Shown in pieces: positions 17,720-25,447 of a stretch of DNA of 64,000 nucleotides. The position numbers were made by a program, and so were the translations under genes. How positions within the stretch are numbered: the first letter of the stretch is position 1; each line of letters opens with the position of its first letter. The stretch comes from Streptomyces sp. MNU76 (lineage in GTDB: Bacteria; Actinomycetota; Actinomycetes; Streptomycetales; Streptomycetaceae), in contig NZ_JAJKLK010000019.1 in the NCBI RefSeq assembly GCF_020982545.1, positions 496,001-560,000 on the forward strand. The letters run 5' to 3'. The notes beneath the pieces were generated by a model. The model saw only the letters and a program-made list of their open reading frames with translations. It made no database searches and was not told where the DNA came from.

Positions 17720-19240
17720 TCAGTTCGCGTCGTCCTCGTGCCAGCCGAGGCTCTTCTCCACCGCCTTGCGCCAGTTGTGGTACTCACGGTCGCGCACGGA
17801 GGCCTCCATGGCGGGCGTCCACTCGACGTCCCGCTGCCAGTGCGACTTCAGCTCGTCCAGGTCGTTCCACACGCCGGTCGCGAGACCGGCGGCGTACGCG
17901 GCCCCCAGACAGGTCGTCTCCGAGACCCTGGGCCGGATCACCGGTACGCCCAGGACGTCCGCCTGGTGCTGCATCAGCAGGTTGTTCTTGGTCATGCCGC
18001 CGTCGACCTTGAGCGTCGTGATGGGGACCCCGGAGTCCTGGAACATGGCGTCCACCACCTCCCGCGTCTGCCAGCTCGTCGCCTCCAGCACAGCCCGAGC
18101 GAGGTGCGCCTTCGTGACGTAACGCGTCAGCCCGGTCACGACGCCCCGCGCGTCCGAGCGCCAGTAGGGGGCGAACAGACCCGAGAACGCGGGCACGATG
18201 TACGCCCCGCCGTTGTCGTCGACGCTCGCCGCGAGGGACTCGATCTCGTCGGCGCTGCGGATGATGCCGAGCTGGTCCCGGAACCACTGGACCAGGGCCC
18301 CCGTGATCGCGATCGACCCCTCCAGGCAGTACACCGGCGCCTCCGAGCCGATCTTGTACCCCATGGTGGTGAGCAGCCCGCTCTTCGAGGGCACGGGCCG
18401 GTTCCCGGTGTTGAGCAGCAGGAAGCTTCCGGTGCCGTAGGTGTTCTTCGCCGTGCCCACGTCGTAGCAGGCCTGGCCGAACACCGCCGCCTGCTGGTCG
18501 CCGAGTGCCGAGGCGACGGGCACGCCGGCGAGGGGGCCGACCGCGGTGCCGTACACCTCGGCGGAGGACCTGATCTCCGGCAGCACCGCCTCCGGAACGT
18601 TCATCGCGGAGAGGATCGAGGCGTCCCACTGGAGGGTCTCCAGGTTCATCAGCATGGTGCGTCCGGCGTTGGTGACATCGGTGACGTGCCGGCCGCCGTC
18701 CGTACCACCGGTCAGGTTCCAGATCAGCCAGGAGTCGATCGTGCCGAACGCGATCTCGCCGTGCTCGGCACGCGCGCGCAGACCGGGCACGTTGTCGAGC
18801 AGCCAGGCGGCCTTCGGACCGGAGAAGTAGCTGGCCAGGGGCAGCCCGGTCTGCTCACGGAAACGGTCCTGCCCGTCCGTGCCGCCGAGTTCGTTGCACA
18901 GCGCCGACGTGCGGGTGTCCTGCCAGACGATCGCGTTGTGCACGGGCTTGCCCGTCGCCCGGTCCCACAGGACCGTCGTCTCCCGCTGGTTGGTGATGCC
19001 GAGCGCGCTGATCTGCTCCGCCCGCAGGCCCGCCTTCGCGATGGCCCCGGCGACGACCGCCTGCACCTTCGACCAGATCTCCGTGGCGTCGTGCTCCACC
19101 CACCCCGGCTTGGGGAAGATCTGACGGTGCTCGCGCTGGTCGACGGCGACGATGGCACCGCCCTGGTCGAAGATGATGCAACGGCTCGAAGTGGTGCCCT
19201 GATCGATGGCGGCGACGTACTTCTGGGCGTTGTCCGGCAT
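17720..19240 (-). CDS. glpK: Glycerol kinase
   Basis: A 506-residue ATP:glycerol 3-phosphotransferase of the FGGY family, full length. The N-terminus carries AAIDQGTTSSRCIIFDQ, the phosphate-binding loop of this ASKHA fold. Other hallmarks are QREHRQIFPKPGWVEHD, GITNQRETTVLWDRATG, and the FGGY C-terminal signature with GGMTKNNLLMQHQADVLG. It phosphorylates glycerol entering through the adjacent facilitator to glycerol-3-phosphate. It lies 46 bases downstream of glpF on the same strand, so the two form an operon. No glpD (glycerol-3-phosphate dehydrogenase) or GylR regulator is next to them in this window, unlike the classic Streptomyces gyl operon, so this may be a second glycerol locus. Confidence 0.95.
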   Translation of the reverse strand: MPDNAQKYVAAIDQGTTSSRCIIFDQGGAIVAVDQREHRQIFPKPGWVEHDATEIWSKVQAVVAGAIAKAGLRAEQISALGITNQRETTVLWDRATGKPVHNAIVWQDTRTSALCNELGGTDGQDRFREQTGLPLASYFSGPKAAWLLDNVPGLRARAEHGEIAFGTIDSWLIWNLTGGTDGGRHVTDVTNAGRTMLMNLETLQWDASILSAMNVPEAVLPEIRSSAEVYGTAVGPLAGVPVASALGDQQAAVFGQACYDVGTAKNTYGTGSFLLLNTGNRPVPSKSGLLTTMGYKIGSEAPVYCLEGSIAITGALVQWFRDQLGIIRSADEIESLAASVDDNGGAYIVPAFSGLFAPYWRSDARGVVTGLTRYVTKAHLARAVLEATSWQTREVVDAMFQDSGVPITTLKVDGGMTKNNLLMQHQADVLGVPVIRPRVSETTCLGAAYAAGLATGVWNDLDELKSHWQRDVEWTPAMEASVRDREYHNWRKAVEKSLGWHEDDAN

Positions 19241-19286
19241 GACATCCCCTCACGTCTTGCGTCGATTCACGTCTTACGGCGGTGCG

Positions 19287-20072
19287 TCAGAAGGCTGCGT
19301 TGTGGACGAGGCCCGCGAGGACCCCGCCGACCAGGGGGCCGACCACCGGGATCCAGGCGTAACCCCAGTCCGAAGTGCCCTTGTTGGGGATCGGCAGGAA
19401 GGTGTGCACGATACGCGGGCCGAGGTCACGGGCCGGGTTGATGGCGTAGCCGGTCGGACCGCCCAGCGAGAGGCCGATGCCGACCACCAGGAACGCCACC
19501 AGCAGGACCGAGATCCCGGAGCCGTAGATCCCGGCCTCCTCGCCGGGGATCTGGCCGATGCCGATGCCCGTGTTCCGGCCGAACGCGAGGATCGGCAGCA
19601 CCAGGGCGATCGTCGCGATGATCTCGGTGATCAGGTTGGCGACCGGACTCCGGATCTCCGGGATGGTCGAGAAGATCCCGAGGGTCGGCGTCGGTTCGTC
19701 CGCCGTGCCCTCCGTGGTGCCCTCCTTGCGGACGTTCGCCTGGAACTGCGCGAGATAGACGAGGTAGGCGAGCAGGGCGCCGATCATCGCGCCGACCATC
19801 TGGCCGAGCAGATACACCCACACCTTGTCCCAGGTCCCCGTGTCGACCGCGATCCCTAGGGTCACCGCCGGGTTGAGGTGCCCGCCCGAGAGGGGAGCGG
19901 CGGTGTAGGCGCCAGCCAGCACGGCGAAGCCCCAGCCGAACGCGATGACGATCCAGCCCGACGCCCTCGCCTTCGAGAACCTGAGAGTGACGGCGGCGCA
20001 CACACCGGCGCCGAAGAGAATCAGGATCGCCGTACCGATGACCTCACCGACGAATATGTCTCCATTGCTCAT
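19287..20072 (-). CDS. glpF: Glycerol uptake facilitator (aquaglyceroporin)
   Basis: A 261-residue MIP-family channel with six membrane helices and the two half-helix NPA motifs: GGHLNPAVTLG (first half) and GYAINPARDLGPR (second half). The Asp after the second NPA marks a glycerol facilitator rather than a water-only aquaporin. The start is the ATG at 20072 preceded by GGAG; codons upstream in the same frame encode a low-complexity Arg/Pro stretch and are unlikely to be translated. It lies directly upstream of glpK, and the two are almost certainly co-transcribed. An extended cytoplasmic or periplasmic loop rich in Gly/Glu/Thr sits between the two halves (around residues 110-130). Confidence 0.93.
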   Translation of the reverse strand: MSNGDIFVGEVIGTAILILFGAGVCAAVTLRFSKARASGWIVIAFGWGFAVLAGAYTAAPLSGGHLNPAVTLGIAVDTGTWDKVWVYLLGQMVGAMIGALLAYLVYLAQFQANVRKEGTTEGTADEPTPTLGIFSTIPEIRSPVANLITEIIATIALVLPILAFGRNTGIGIGQIPGEEAGIYGSGISVLLVAFLVVGIGLSLGGPTGYAINPARDLGPRIVHTFLPIPNKGTSDWGYAWIPVVGPLVGGVLAGLVHNAAF

Positions 20073-20434
20073 GGCGGCTCCTTGGCCCAGGCCCGGAGCG
20101 ATCGGCCCCGGACCTCCGTGACGAGCGTGCCGTCGCGGCCGCATCGCCCGTGGGGGATGGTCCGTTGCAGGCGGGGAGCCAGAGCGGCGCGGTGCGCAAA
20201 GACGCCCGAATCCGGCGATGCCGACCGACACCCGGAAGTGTTCACCGGCACCCAGGGGGCGTCAAGAACACGCACAACAACGGTTGAAGGCGCTTGCGGG
20301 GCGCACCCGTCGGCGCGCACGGCACGTACCGACCGGCGACCGCTCACAGCGCCGCAGAGGATCACGCGCCCACGATCACGGACCGACCGCCCTCACCGAC
20401 CCGCCCTCACCAGGCCGCGATCACCGACCCGCAC
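20073..20434. other. Intergenic region upstream of glpF
   Basis: About 360 bases between the glpF start and the 3' end of the thiolase gene, both on the reverse strand. It should contain the glpFK promoter. I see no gene and no clear operator. The distal third is filled by a 14-base tandem repeat described separately. Confidence 0.5.
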
Positions 20435-20457
20435 TCACCGAACCGCGATCACCGCCG
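20388..20457. repeat. Five 14-base tandem repeats at the thiolase 3' end
   Basis: Units CGCCCTCACCGACC, CGCCCTCACCAGGC, CGCGATCACCGACC, CGCACTCACCGAAC and CGCGATCACCGCCG lie head to tail. The last one and a half overlap the thiolase C-terminal codons and stop (20435-20437); the rest are intergenic. Confidence 0.85.
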
Positions 20458-21625
20458 ACCCGTGCCCGAACAGGCCCTGGTTGGCGCTGAGCCCCACCCG
20501 CGCTCCCTCGACCTGCCGATCCGTCGCCGCGCCGCGCAACTGCCGGACCAGCTCGCACACCTGGGCGATCGCCTGCGCCGGGACGGCCTCCCCGAAAGAT
20601 GCCAGCCCTCCGCTGCAGTTCACCGGTACACGTCCGCCCAGCGCCGTTGCGCCGTCCCGCAGCAGCTTCGCGGCCTCGCCCTCACCGCACAGCCCCAGAT
20701 CCTCGTACCACTGCAACTCCAGTGCGGTGGACAGGTCGTAGACCTCGGCGAACGAGAGATCCCCGGGCCCGATCCCCGCCTCCTCGTACGCCGCCCGCGC
20801 GATCGACGCCCGGAACGTCTCGTCCGGCGGCGCCACCGCGACCGCCGAGTCCGTGGCGATGTCCGGCAGGTCCAGCACCGTGTTGGGGTAGCGGGGCGTC
20901 ACCGTGGACACCGCCCGTATCCGCACCGGCTCGGCCACCCCGTGCCGCCGCGCGAACTCCATACTGGACAGCACCAGCGCCGCACCTCCGTCCGAGGTCG
21001 CGCAGATGTCCAGCAGCCGCAGCGGGTCGGCGACTACGGCCGAGGCCGCGACCTCCTCCGCGGTGACCAGCTTGCGATAGCGCGCGTACGGATTGAGCGC
21101 CCCCGCCGCCGAGTTCTTCACCTTGACCCGCGCGAAGTCCTCCGTCGTGTCCCCGTGCACCGCCATCCGCCGCCGCGCGTACAGCGCGAAGTACGTCGGA
21201 TTGGTGGCACCGAGGACCCGGAACCGCAACCAGTCCGGATCGTCCGCCCGGTCCCCGCCCGCCGGCCGGAAGAACCCCTTCGGAGCCGAGTCCGCGCCCA
21301 CCACCAGCACCACGTCCGCGAGACCCGCGAGGATCTGGGCCCGCGCGGTGCCGACCGCCTGCGCCCCGGACGCGCAGGCCGCGTACACGCTCGCGACCCG
21401 GGCCCCCTGCCAGCCCAGCGCCTTCGCGAAGGTCGCCCCCGCCACATAGCCCGGATAACCGCCCCGCACCGTGTCCGCGCCGACGATCGAGCCCACGTCC
21501 CGCCAGTCGAGGCCCGCGTCGGTCAGCGCCGCGCGCGCGGCCACCGTCCCGTACTCGACGAAACTCCTGCCCCACTTGCCCCACGGGTGCATGCCCGCGC
21601 CGAGCACCGCCACCTCGCCCGTCAT
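20435..21625 (-). CDS. Thiolase-fold lipid-transfer/acetyl-CoA acetyltransferase-like protein
   Basis: A 396-residue thiolase-superfamily protein related to SCP2-type and acetyl-CoA acetyltransferase-like proteins. The reactive cysteine region is SVYAACASGAQAVGTARAQI, and the C-terminal NCSGGLASFGEAVPAQA carries the region where thiolases usually have a second His/Cys set. ATG at 21625 overlaps the stop of the preceding OB-fold/Zn-ribbon gene by four bases, so the pair is translationally coupled and probably forms a complex, as known for DUF35-thiolase pairs in actinobacteria. They act on acyl-CoA chains (for example steroid or polyketide side chains). The substrate cannot be told from sequence. 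Confidence 0.85.
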   Translation of the reverse strand: MTGEVAVLGAGMHPWGKWGRSFVEYGTVAARAALTDAGLDWRDVGSIVGADTVRGGYPGYVAGATFAKALGWQGARVASVYAACASGAQAVGTARAQILAGLADVVLVVGADSAPKGFFRPAGGDRADDPDWLRFRVLGATNPTYFALYARRRMAVHGDTTEDFARVKVKNSAAGALNPYARYRKLVTAEEVAASAVVADPLRLLDICATSDGGAALVLSSMEFARRHGVAEPVRIRAVSTVTPRYPNTVLDLPDIATDSAVAVAPPDETFRASIARAAYEEAGIGPGDLSFAEVYDLSTALELQWYEDLGLCGEGEAAKLLRDGATALGGRVPVNCSGGLASFGEAVPAQAIAQVCELVRQLRGAATDRQVEGARVGLSANQGLFGHGSAVIAVR

Positions 21626-22068
21626 GCCGTCACCCCCGTCGGCCGCCACTGCCAGGTCGTCCAGACCGTCTCCGCGTCCTCGTTCAGGACCCCGGGGACG
21701 AGCTCCACCTCCATGCCCACCGCCAGATCGGCGACGGTGACCCCGGCAACCGCCTGTCCCAGCACCACGAGACGTTCTTCGGCCAGTTCCACAGCGACCA
21801 ACGCGTACGGCTCCCACGGAAGTTCCGGATCGGACACGTAGGGTGACGGAGGTCGGTACCGGCCGTCCGTGTACGACCACACCCGCCCCCGGCGCGACAG
21901 CGGGACCTCGCGCAGCTCACCTCCCGGACAGCCCGGATTGCGACAGAAGACGTCCTCACGGGGGAAGAACACCGAGGCGCACGCCGAACAGCGCGTGCCG
22001 AGCAGCCGGAACCCCTCGCCCTCCCCGGTGAACCAGCCCGCGACCACAGGTGTGCGACTCCGCGACAA
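21622..22068 (-). CDS. Zn-ribbon OB-fold (DUF35) acyl-CoA-associated protein
   Basis: About 148 residues. The N-terminal rubredoxin-like zinc ribbon has GTRCSACASVFFPREDVFC then NPGCPGGEL, with the four cysteines as CxxC and CxxxxC. An OB-fold follows, with GRVWSYT and PYALVAVELAEERLVVLGQ. Such DUF35 proteins partner thiolases and bind acyl-CoA. I prefer the TTG at 22068, three bases after GGGAGGGG, giving a start SRSRTPVVAGW; longer versions from ATG 22083 or 22122 are possible, but they would translate across the palindrome at 22089-22105, which looks like an operator. It is the first gene of a coupled pair with the downstream thiolase. Confidence 0.8.
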   Translation of the reverse strand: MSRSRTPVVAGWFTGEGEGFRLLGTRCSACASVFFPREDVFCRNPGCPGGELREVPLSRRGRVWSYTDGRYRPPSPYVSDPELPWEPYALVAVELAEERLVVLGQAVAGVTVADLAVGMEVELVPGVLNEDAETVWTTWQWRPTGVTA

Positions 22069-22088
22069 AGCCCCTCCCGGCATACGAA

Positions 22089-22105
22089 TCTGATGAATCG
22101 TCAGA
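22089..22105. promoter_or_regulatory. Candidate operator upstream of the DUF35-thiolase pair
   Basis: TCTGATGAATCGTCAGA is an imperfect 17-base palindrome (arms TCTGA/TCAGA), AT-rich for this genome, about 20 bases upstream of the preferred DUF35 start. It resembles a TetR-type site. Binding by any regulator is inferred. Confidence 0.45.
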
Positions 22106-22181
22106 AAGTCTGGCACGGGCATCCGGAATTGGGCAGGCCCTCCGGAGAACCAACGAGCCCCGCCCGGCGTCGCTGTATCGG

Positions 22182-22224
22182 GAGGGCCGGCCGGGGCCCA
22201 CGGGGGTGGTTCCGGCCGGCCCTC
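22182..22224. other. Stable hairpin between divergent genes
   Basis: GAGGGCCGGCC (22182-22192) pairs exactly with GGCCGGCCCTC (22214-22224). It sits upstream of both the DUF35 gene and the Nudix gene, so it is not an ordinary 3' terminator. It could be a 5' leader structure or a barrier between divergent promoters. Confidence 0.6.
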
Positions 22225-22307
22225 ACCCGTGCGGGCGGGCCCGACGGCGTGGCGCGTCGAGCCGCCCCGAAGAGACGACGAGCAGATGATCGGATACAGT
22301 CCGCCGC

Positions 22308-22844
22308 GTGTCCGCTAATCAACACCCACCCGCCAACTCCGCGCCGGACTCGCACTGTTCGAGCTGCGGAGCGCCCTACGGAGAGGGCGTTTCCGGCTGG
22401 CCCCGCACCTGCGAGGCCTGCCACTCAGTGGCCTACCGCAATCCGCTCCCCGTCGCGGTGGCCCTCCAGCCCGTGTACGACACCCAGGGCACCGCCCTCG
22501 TGGTGATCACACGGACCATCGCCCCCGCGCGCGGGGGCACCGCCCTGCCCGGCGGCTTCATCGACCACCGAGAGGACTGGCGCCACGCCGTCGCCCGCGA
22601 ACTCAAGGAGGAGACGGGCATCTGCGTGGCCGACCGCGACGTACGCCTCGCCGACGCCATGAGCTCGCCCGCCGGTCATCTCCTGCTCTTCGGGCTCCTC
22701 CCGGAGCGCCCGGCGGCCGGCCTCCCGGCGTCCGTCGCCACCGACGAGACGGAGGGCTGGCACCTGCTGCGCAGACCCACCGAACTCGCCTTCCCCCTGC
22801 ACACCCTGGCCGTCCAGGCGTTCTTCGACGGCCGCTACATCTGA
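22308..22844 (+). CDS. Nudix hydrolase with N-terminal zinc ribbon
   Basis: A 178-residue Nudix pyrophosphohydrolase. The N-terminus has a zinc-ribbon-like pair of cysteine knuckles (CSSCGAPYG and CEACHSVAYRNP). The Nudix box is complete: GGFIDHREDWRHAVARELKEET, fitting the pattern Gx5Ex7REUxEExGU (positions about 80-103). Substrate is probably a nucleoside diphosphate derivative or a NADH-like molecule; the zinc ribbon recalls NudC-type enzymes but the substrate is not clear. GTG 22308 is the start. No Shine-Dalgarno precedes it, and a -10-like TACAGT lies about ten bases upstream, so a leaderless transcript is likely. The gene stands alone, divergent from the DUF35-thiolase pair. Confidence 0.85.
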   Translation: MSANQHPPANSAPDSHCSSCGAPYGEGVSGWPRTCEACHSVAYRNPLPVAVALQPVYDTQGTALVVITRTIAPARGGTALPGGFIDHREDWRHAVARELKEETGICVADRDVRLADAMSSPAGHLLLFGLLPERPAAGLPASVATDETEGWHLLRRPTELAFPLHTLAVQAFFDGRYI

Positions 22845-22874
22845 GCCGAAACCACGCCTGAGCCACCACCGGGC

Positions 22875-25233
22875 TCACCCATGGTCGAGCCCGCGCACCT
22901 TCACGGGATACGCGGGCTCGACCGGACCCTCGTCCCCCTCCCGCTCCACGACCAGCCGCGGCCCCTCCCAACGCGCCGTGTACCGCTCGACCTCCGGCTC
23001 GTCCCAGCCGTCCCCGCGTCCGGCACCACGAGCCCGCCCCGTCCGCCCGCGCACGGGTGCCCACACCTCCAGCTCCAGGCCGCCGTCGGCGCCCGGACCG
23101 GAACCACGGCACCCGCGCGCGAGTACCGGGACACGCGACAGCGGCGCGTCCAGCAGCACCTGCCCCGGCCCTGGTACGCCCGCCCCGTCGCCGTGTCGTA
23201 CCAACGGCCCCGCGGCAGCCGCACCGCACGCCGCTCCACATCCGGCTCCAGCACCGGCGCCACCAGCAGAGCGTCCCCCAGGAGAAAGGCGTCCTCACAG
23301 TCGCGCAGCGCCCGGTCCTCCGGCGCGCCCCACCACAACGGACGCACATACGGTGCCCCCGTACGACGCGCCAGATGGGCCAGCGTCATGAAGTAGGGCG
23401 ACAGCCGCCGCCGCTCGACGAGCGCCACGCGCGCGTGCTCGACGATCTCGTCCCCGAACTCCCACGGCTCGCGCCGCCCCGCCCGCAGACTCGCGTGCGT
23501 GCGGAACAGCGGCAGATACGCGCCCAGCTGGAACCACCGCAGATACAGCTCCGGCGAGGGACTCCCGTCGAACCCGCCCACGTCCGGCCCCGAGTACGGC
23601 ACCCCGCACAGCCCCAGCCCCAGCACCAGCGCGAGCGACGCCCGCAGCCCCGGCCAGCCCGTCGCCACGTCCCCGACCACGTCCCGCCGTAACGCTGCAT
23701 CCCGGCCCACCCGGAACGCGAGAAGACGAACGGCCGCTCCTCGGGCACCAGCTCACGCAGTCCCTCGTACCCCGCGCGGGCCATGCAGAGCGCGTACACG
23801 TTGTGCGCCTCGCGATGATCACCGCCCCGGCCCTCCAGATCGTGCCGGGCCGACCGGGGCAGCGTGTTCTCCCCGAACGCCGTGAACGACGTCGGCTCGT
23901 TCATGTCGTGCCAGAACCCCGCGAAGCCCTGCGCCAGCCGCTCTCCGTAGAGACCACCCCACCACGCGCGCGTACGCGCGCGCGTGAAGTCCGGGAAGAC
24001 CGAATCCCCGGGCCACACGAGCCCCTCCGCGACCTTCCCGGTGGCGTCGCGCACGAAGGCGTCCTCGGCCGTCCCGCTGTCGTACACCGCATCGCCCGGC
24101 CGCGCACCGACCGCCGCGTCCACGATCGACACCAACCGGATCCCCTCCCGCCGCAACTCCTCGGCGAGCACCGGCAGTTTCGGGAAGTTCTCCGCGTCGA
24201 CCGTGAAGGCCTGGTGGGCGTCGAAGTGGTCGATGTCCAGATGGACCGCGTCGAGCGGCAGCCCGTGCTCCTGGTAGCCCGCGACGATCCGCCGCACCTC
24301 CTGCTCGCTCCCGAAGCCCCACCGCGCGTGATGATGGCCCAACGCCCACGCCGGCGGCAGCGCCGGAGCCCCGGTCAGCGCGGCCCAGGCGTGCAGCACG
24401 CGCGCGGGCGTACCGACTATGACCCAGCAGCGCAGGGGCCCGCCGTCCATCCGCAGCTCGGACGTCCCAGCCCGGTCGTGCCCGGACCCGGCGCCCTCCT
24501 CGCCCTCCCGCAGCGTCACCGTGCCGTCCCAGGTGGTGTCGTGGAACACCAGATGCGTGGCCGCGTCCGCCACCACCATCTGCACCGGCATCGTGATGTA
24601 CAGCGGGTCGTCGCCCGGAGCGAACGGACGACCGGGGTCCGTGTTCCACAGCCGATACGTTCCGCCCCGCAGCCGGGGACCCGACGCCCGTCCGCCCAGC
24701 CCGAAGAACCGCGCGTCGGCCGCCACCTCCGACCGCTGCACCCACCGCGCCTCAGCTCCACCCACCGGCTCCCACCACCGGGGCGGCAGATCACGCCGCA
24801 GGACCACTCCACCGGGCGTACGCACCTCCACGGCGCCCAGCCGCGACACCACGACCGTGACGCGCTCGGCCACGACCCGCCAGGCGCCGTCCTTGTCCGG
24901 CTCCAGCACGGCCCGCGGATCCGGCTCCGGGCACCGGCCCGCCAGCGCGTACGACGGCTCGGGACCGGCCCCGTCCCAGCCCCAGAAGACCGCGCCGTGC
25001 ACATCGACGGTGACCCGCAGCTCGGACCTGCTGAACCGTACGACCCCGCCGCCGGGCCCCGGCTCCACACCCACCACCGGCCCCGGCACCCTGGCACGCT
25101 CGGCACCCCGCGCCGGCAGAGCGGCCGCGTCGGCACGCCTCCTGCGCCATGCGGCCCGCACGGTGCGCAGCCCTTGCGCCACCCCCGCCGAACCGATCGT
25201 TTTCACCGAACGCACCAGGTCACGACCGTTCAT
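22875..25233 (-). pseudogene. GH31 alpha-glucosidase-type glycosidase, several frame breaks
   Basis: The first about 500 codons, from ATG 25233, read as a normal glycoside hydrolase family 31 enzyme. The catalytic-domain strand LDAVHLDIDHFDAH and the nucleophile region GFWHDMNEPTSFT are intact. After QRYGGTWSG the protein continues only in another frame (DVATGWPGLRASL, GLCGVPYSGPDVGGF), which is explained by one missing G in the run of four at 23671-23674. Further breaks lie between about 23070 and 23185: family-like pieces VLLDAPLSRVPVLAR, AGAVVPVR, LELEVWAP and GLVVPDAG fall in alternating frames before the C-terminus VERYTARWEGPRLVVER. Either this gene is decaying at its 3' end or the assembly has indels here. 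Substrate would be an alpha-glucoside or xyloside. Confidence 0.75.
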
Positions 25234-25447
25234 GACGCTCACCATGCCATCCACCGGACGATTCGTGTGAACCGTTCAACTGCCGTTCACCCACCGTGCC
25301 GCCACATGTTCACGTAGCCGTCCGGCAGCGGCTCACCCTGGTGCGGAAGTCGATCACATGGCATCGTCCGTGTCAGCCGCGTCACGCGCACACCCCTGCC
25401 CGTGCGCGCCCGACGCACACCACGCGCACAGCCCCGGGAGCCACCCC

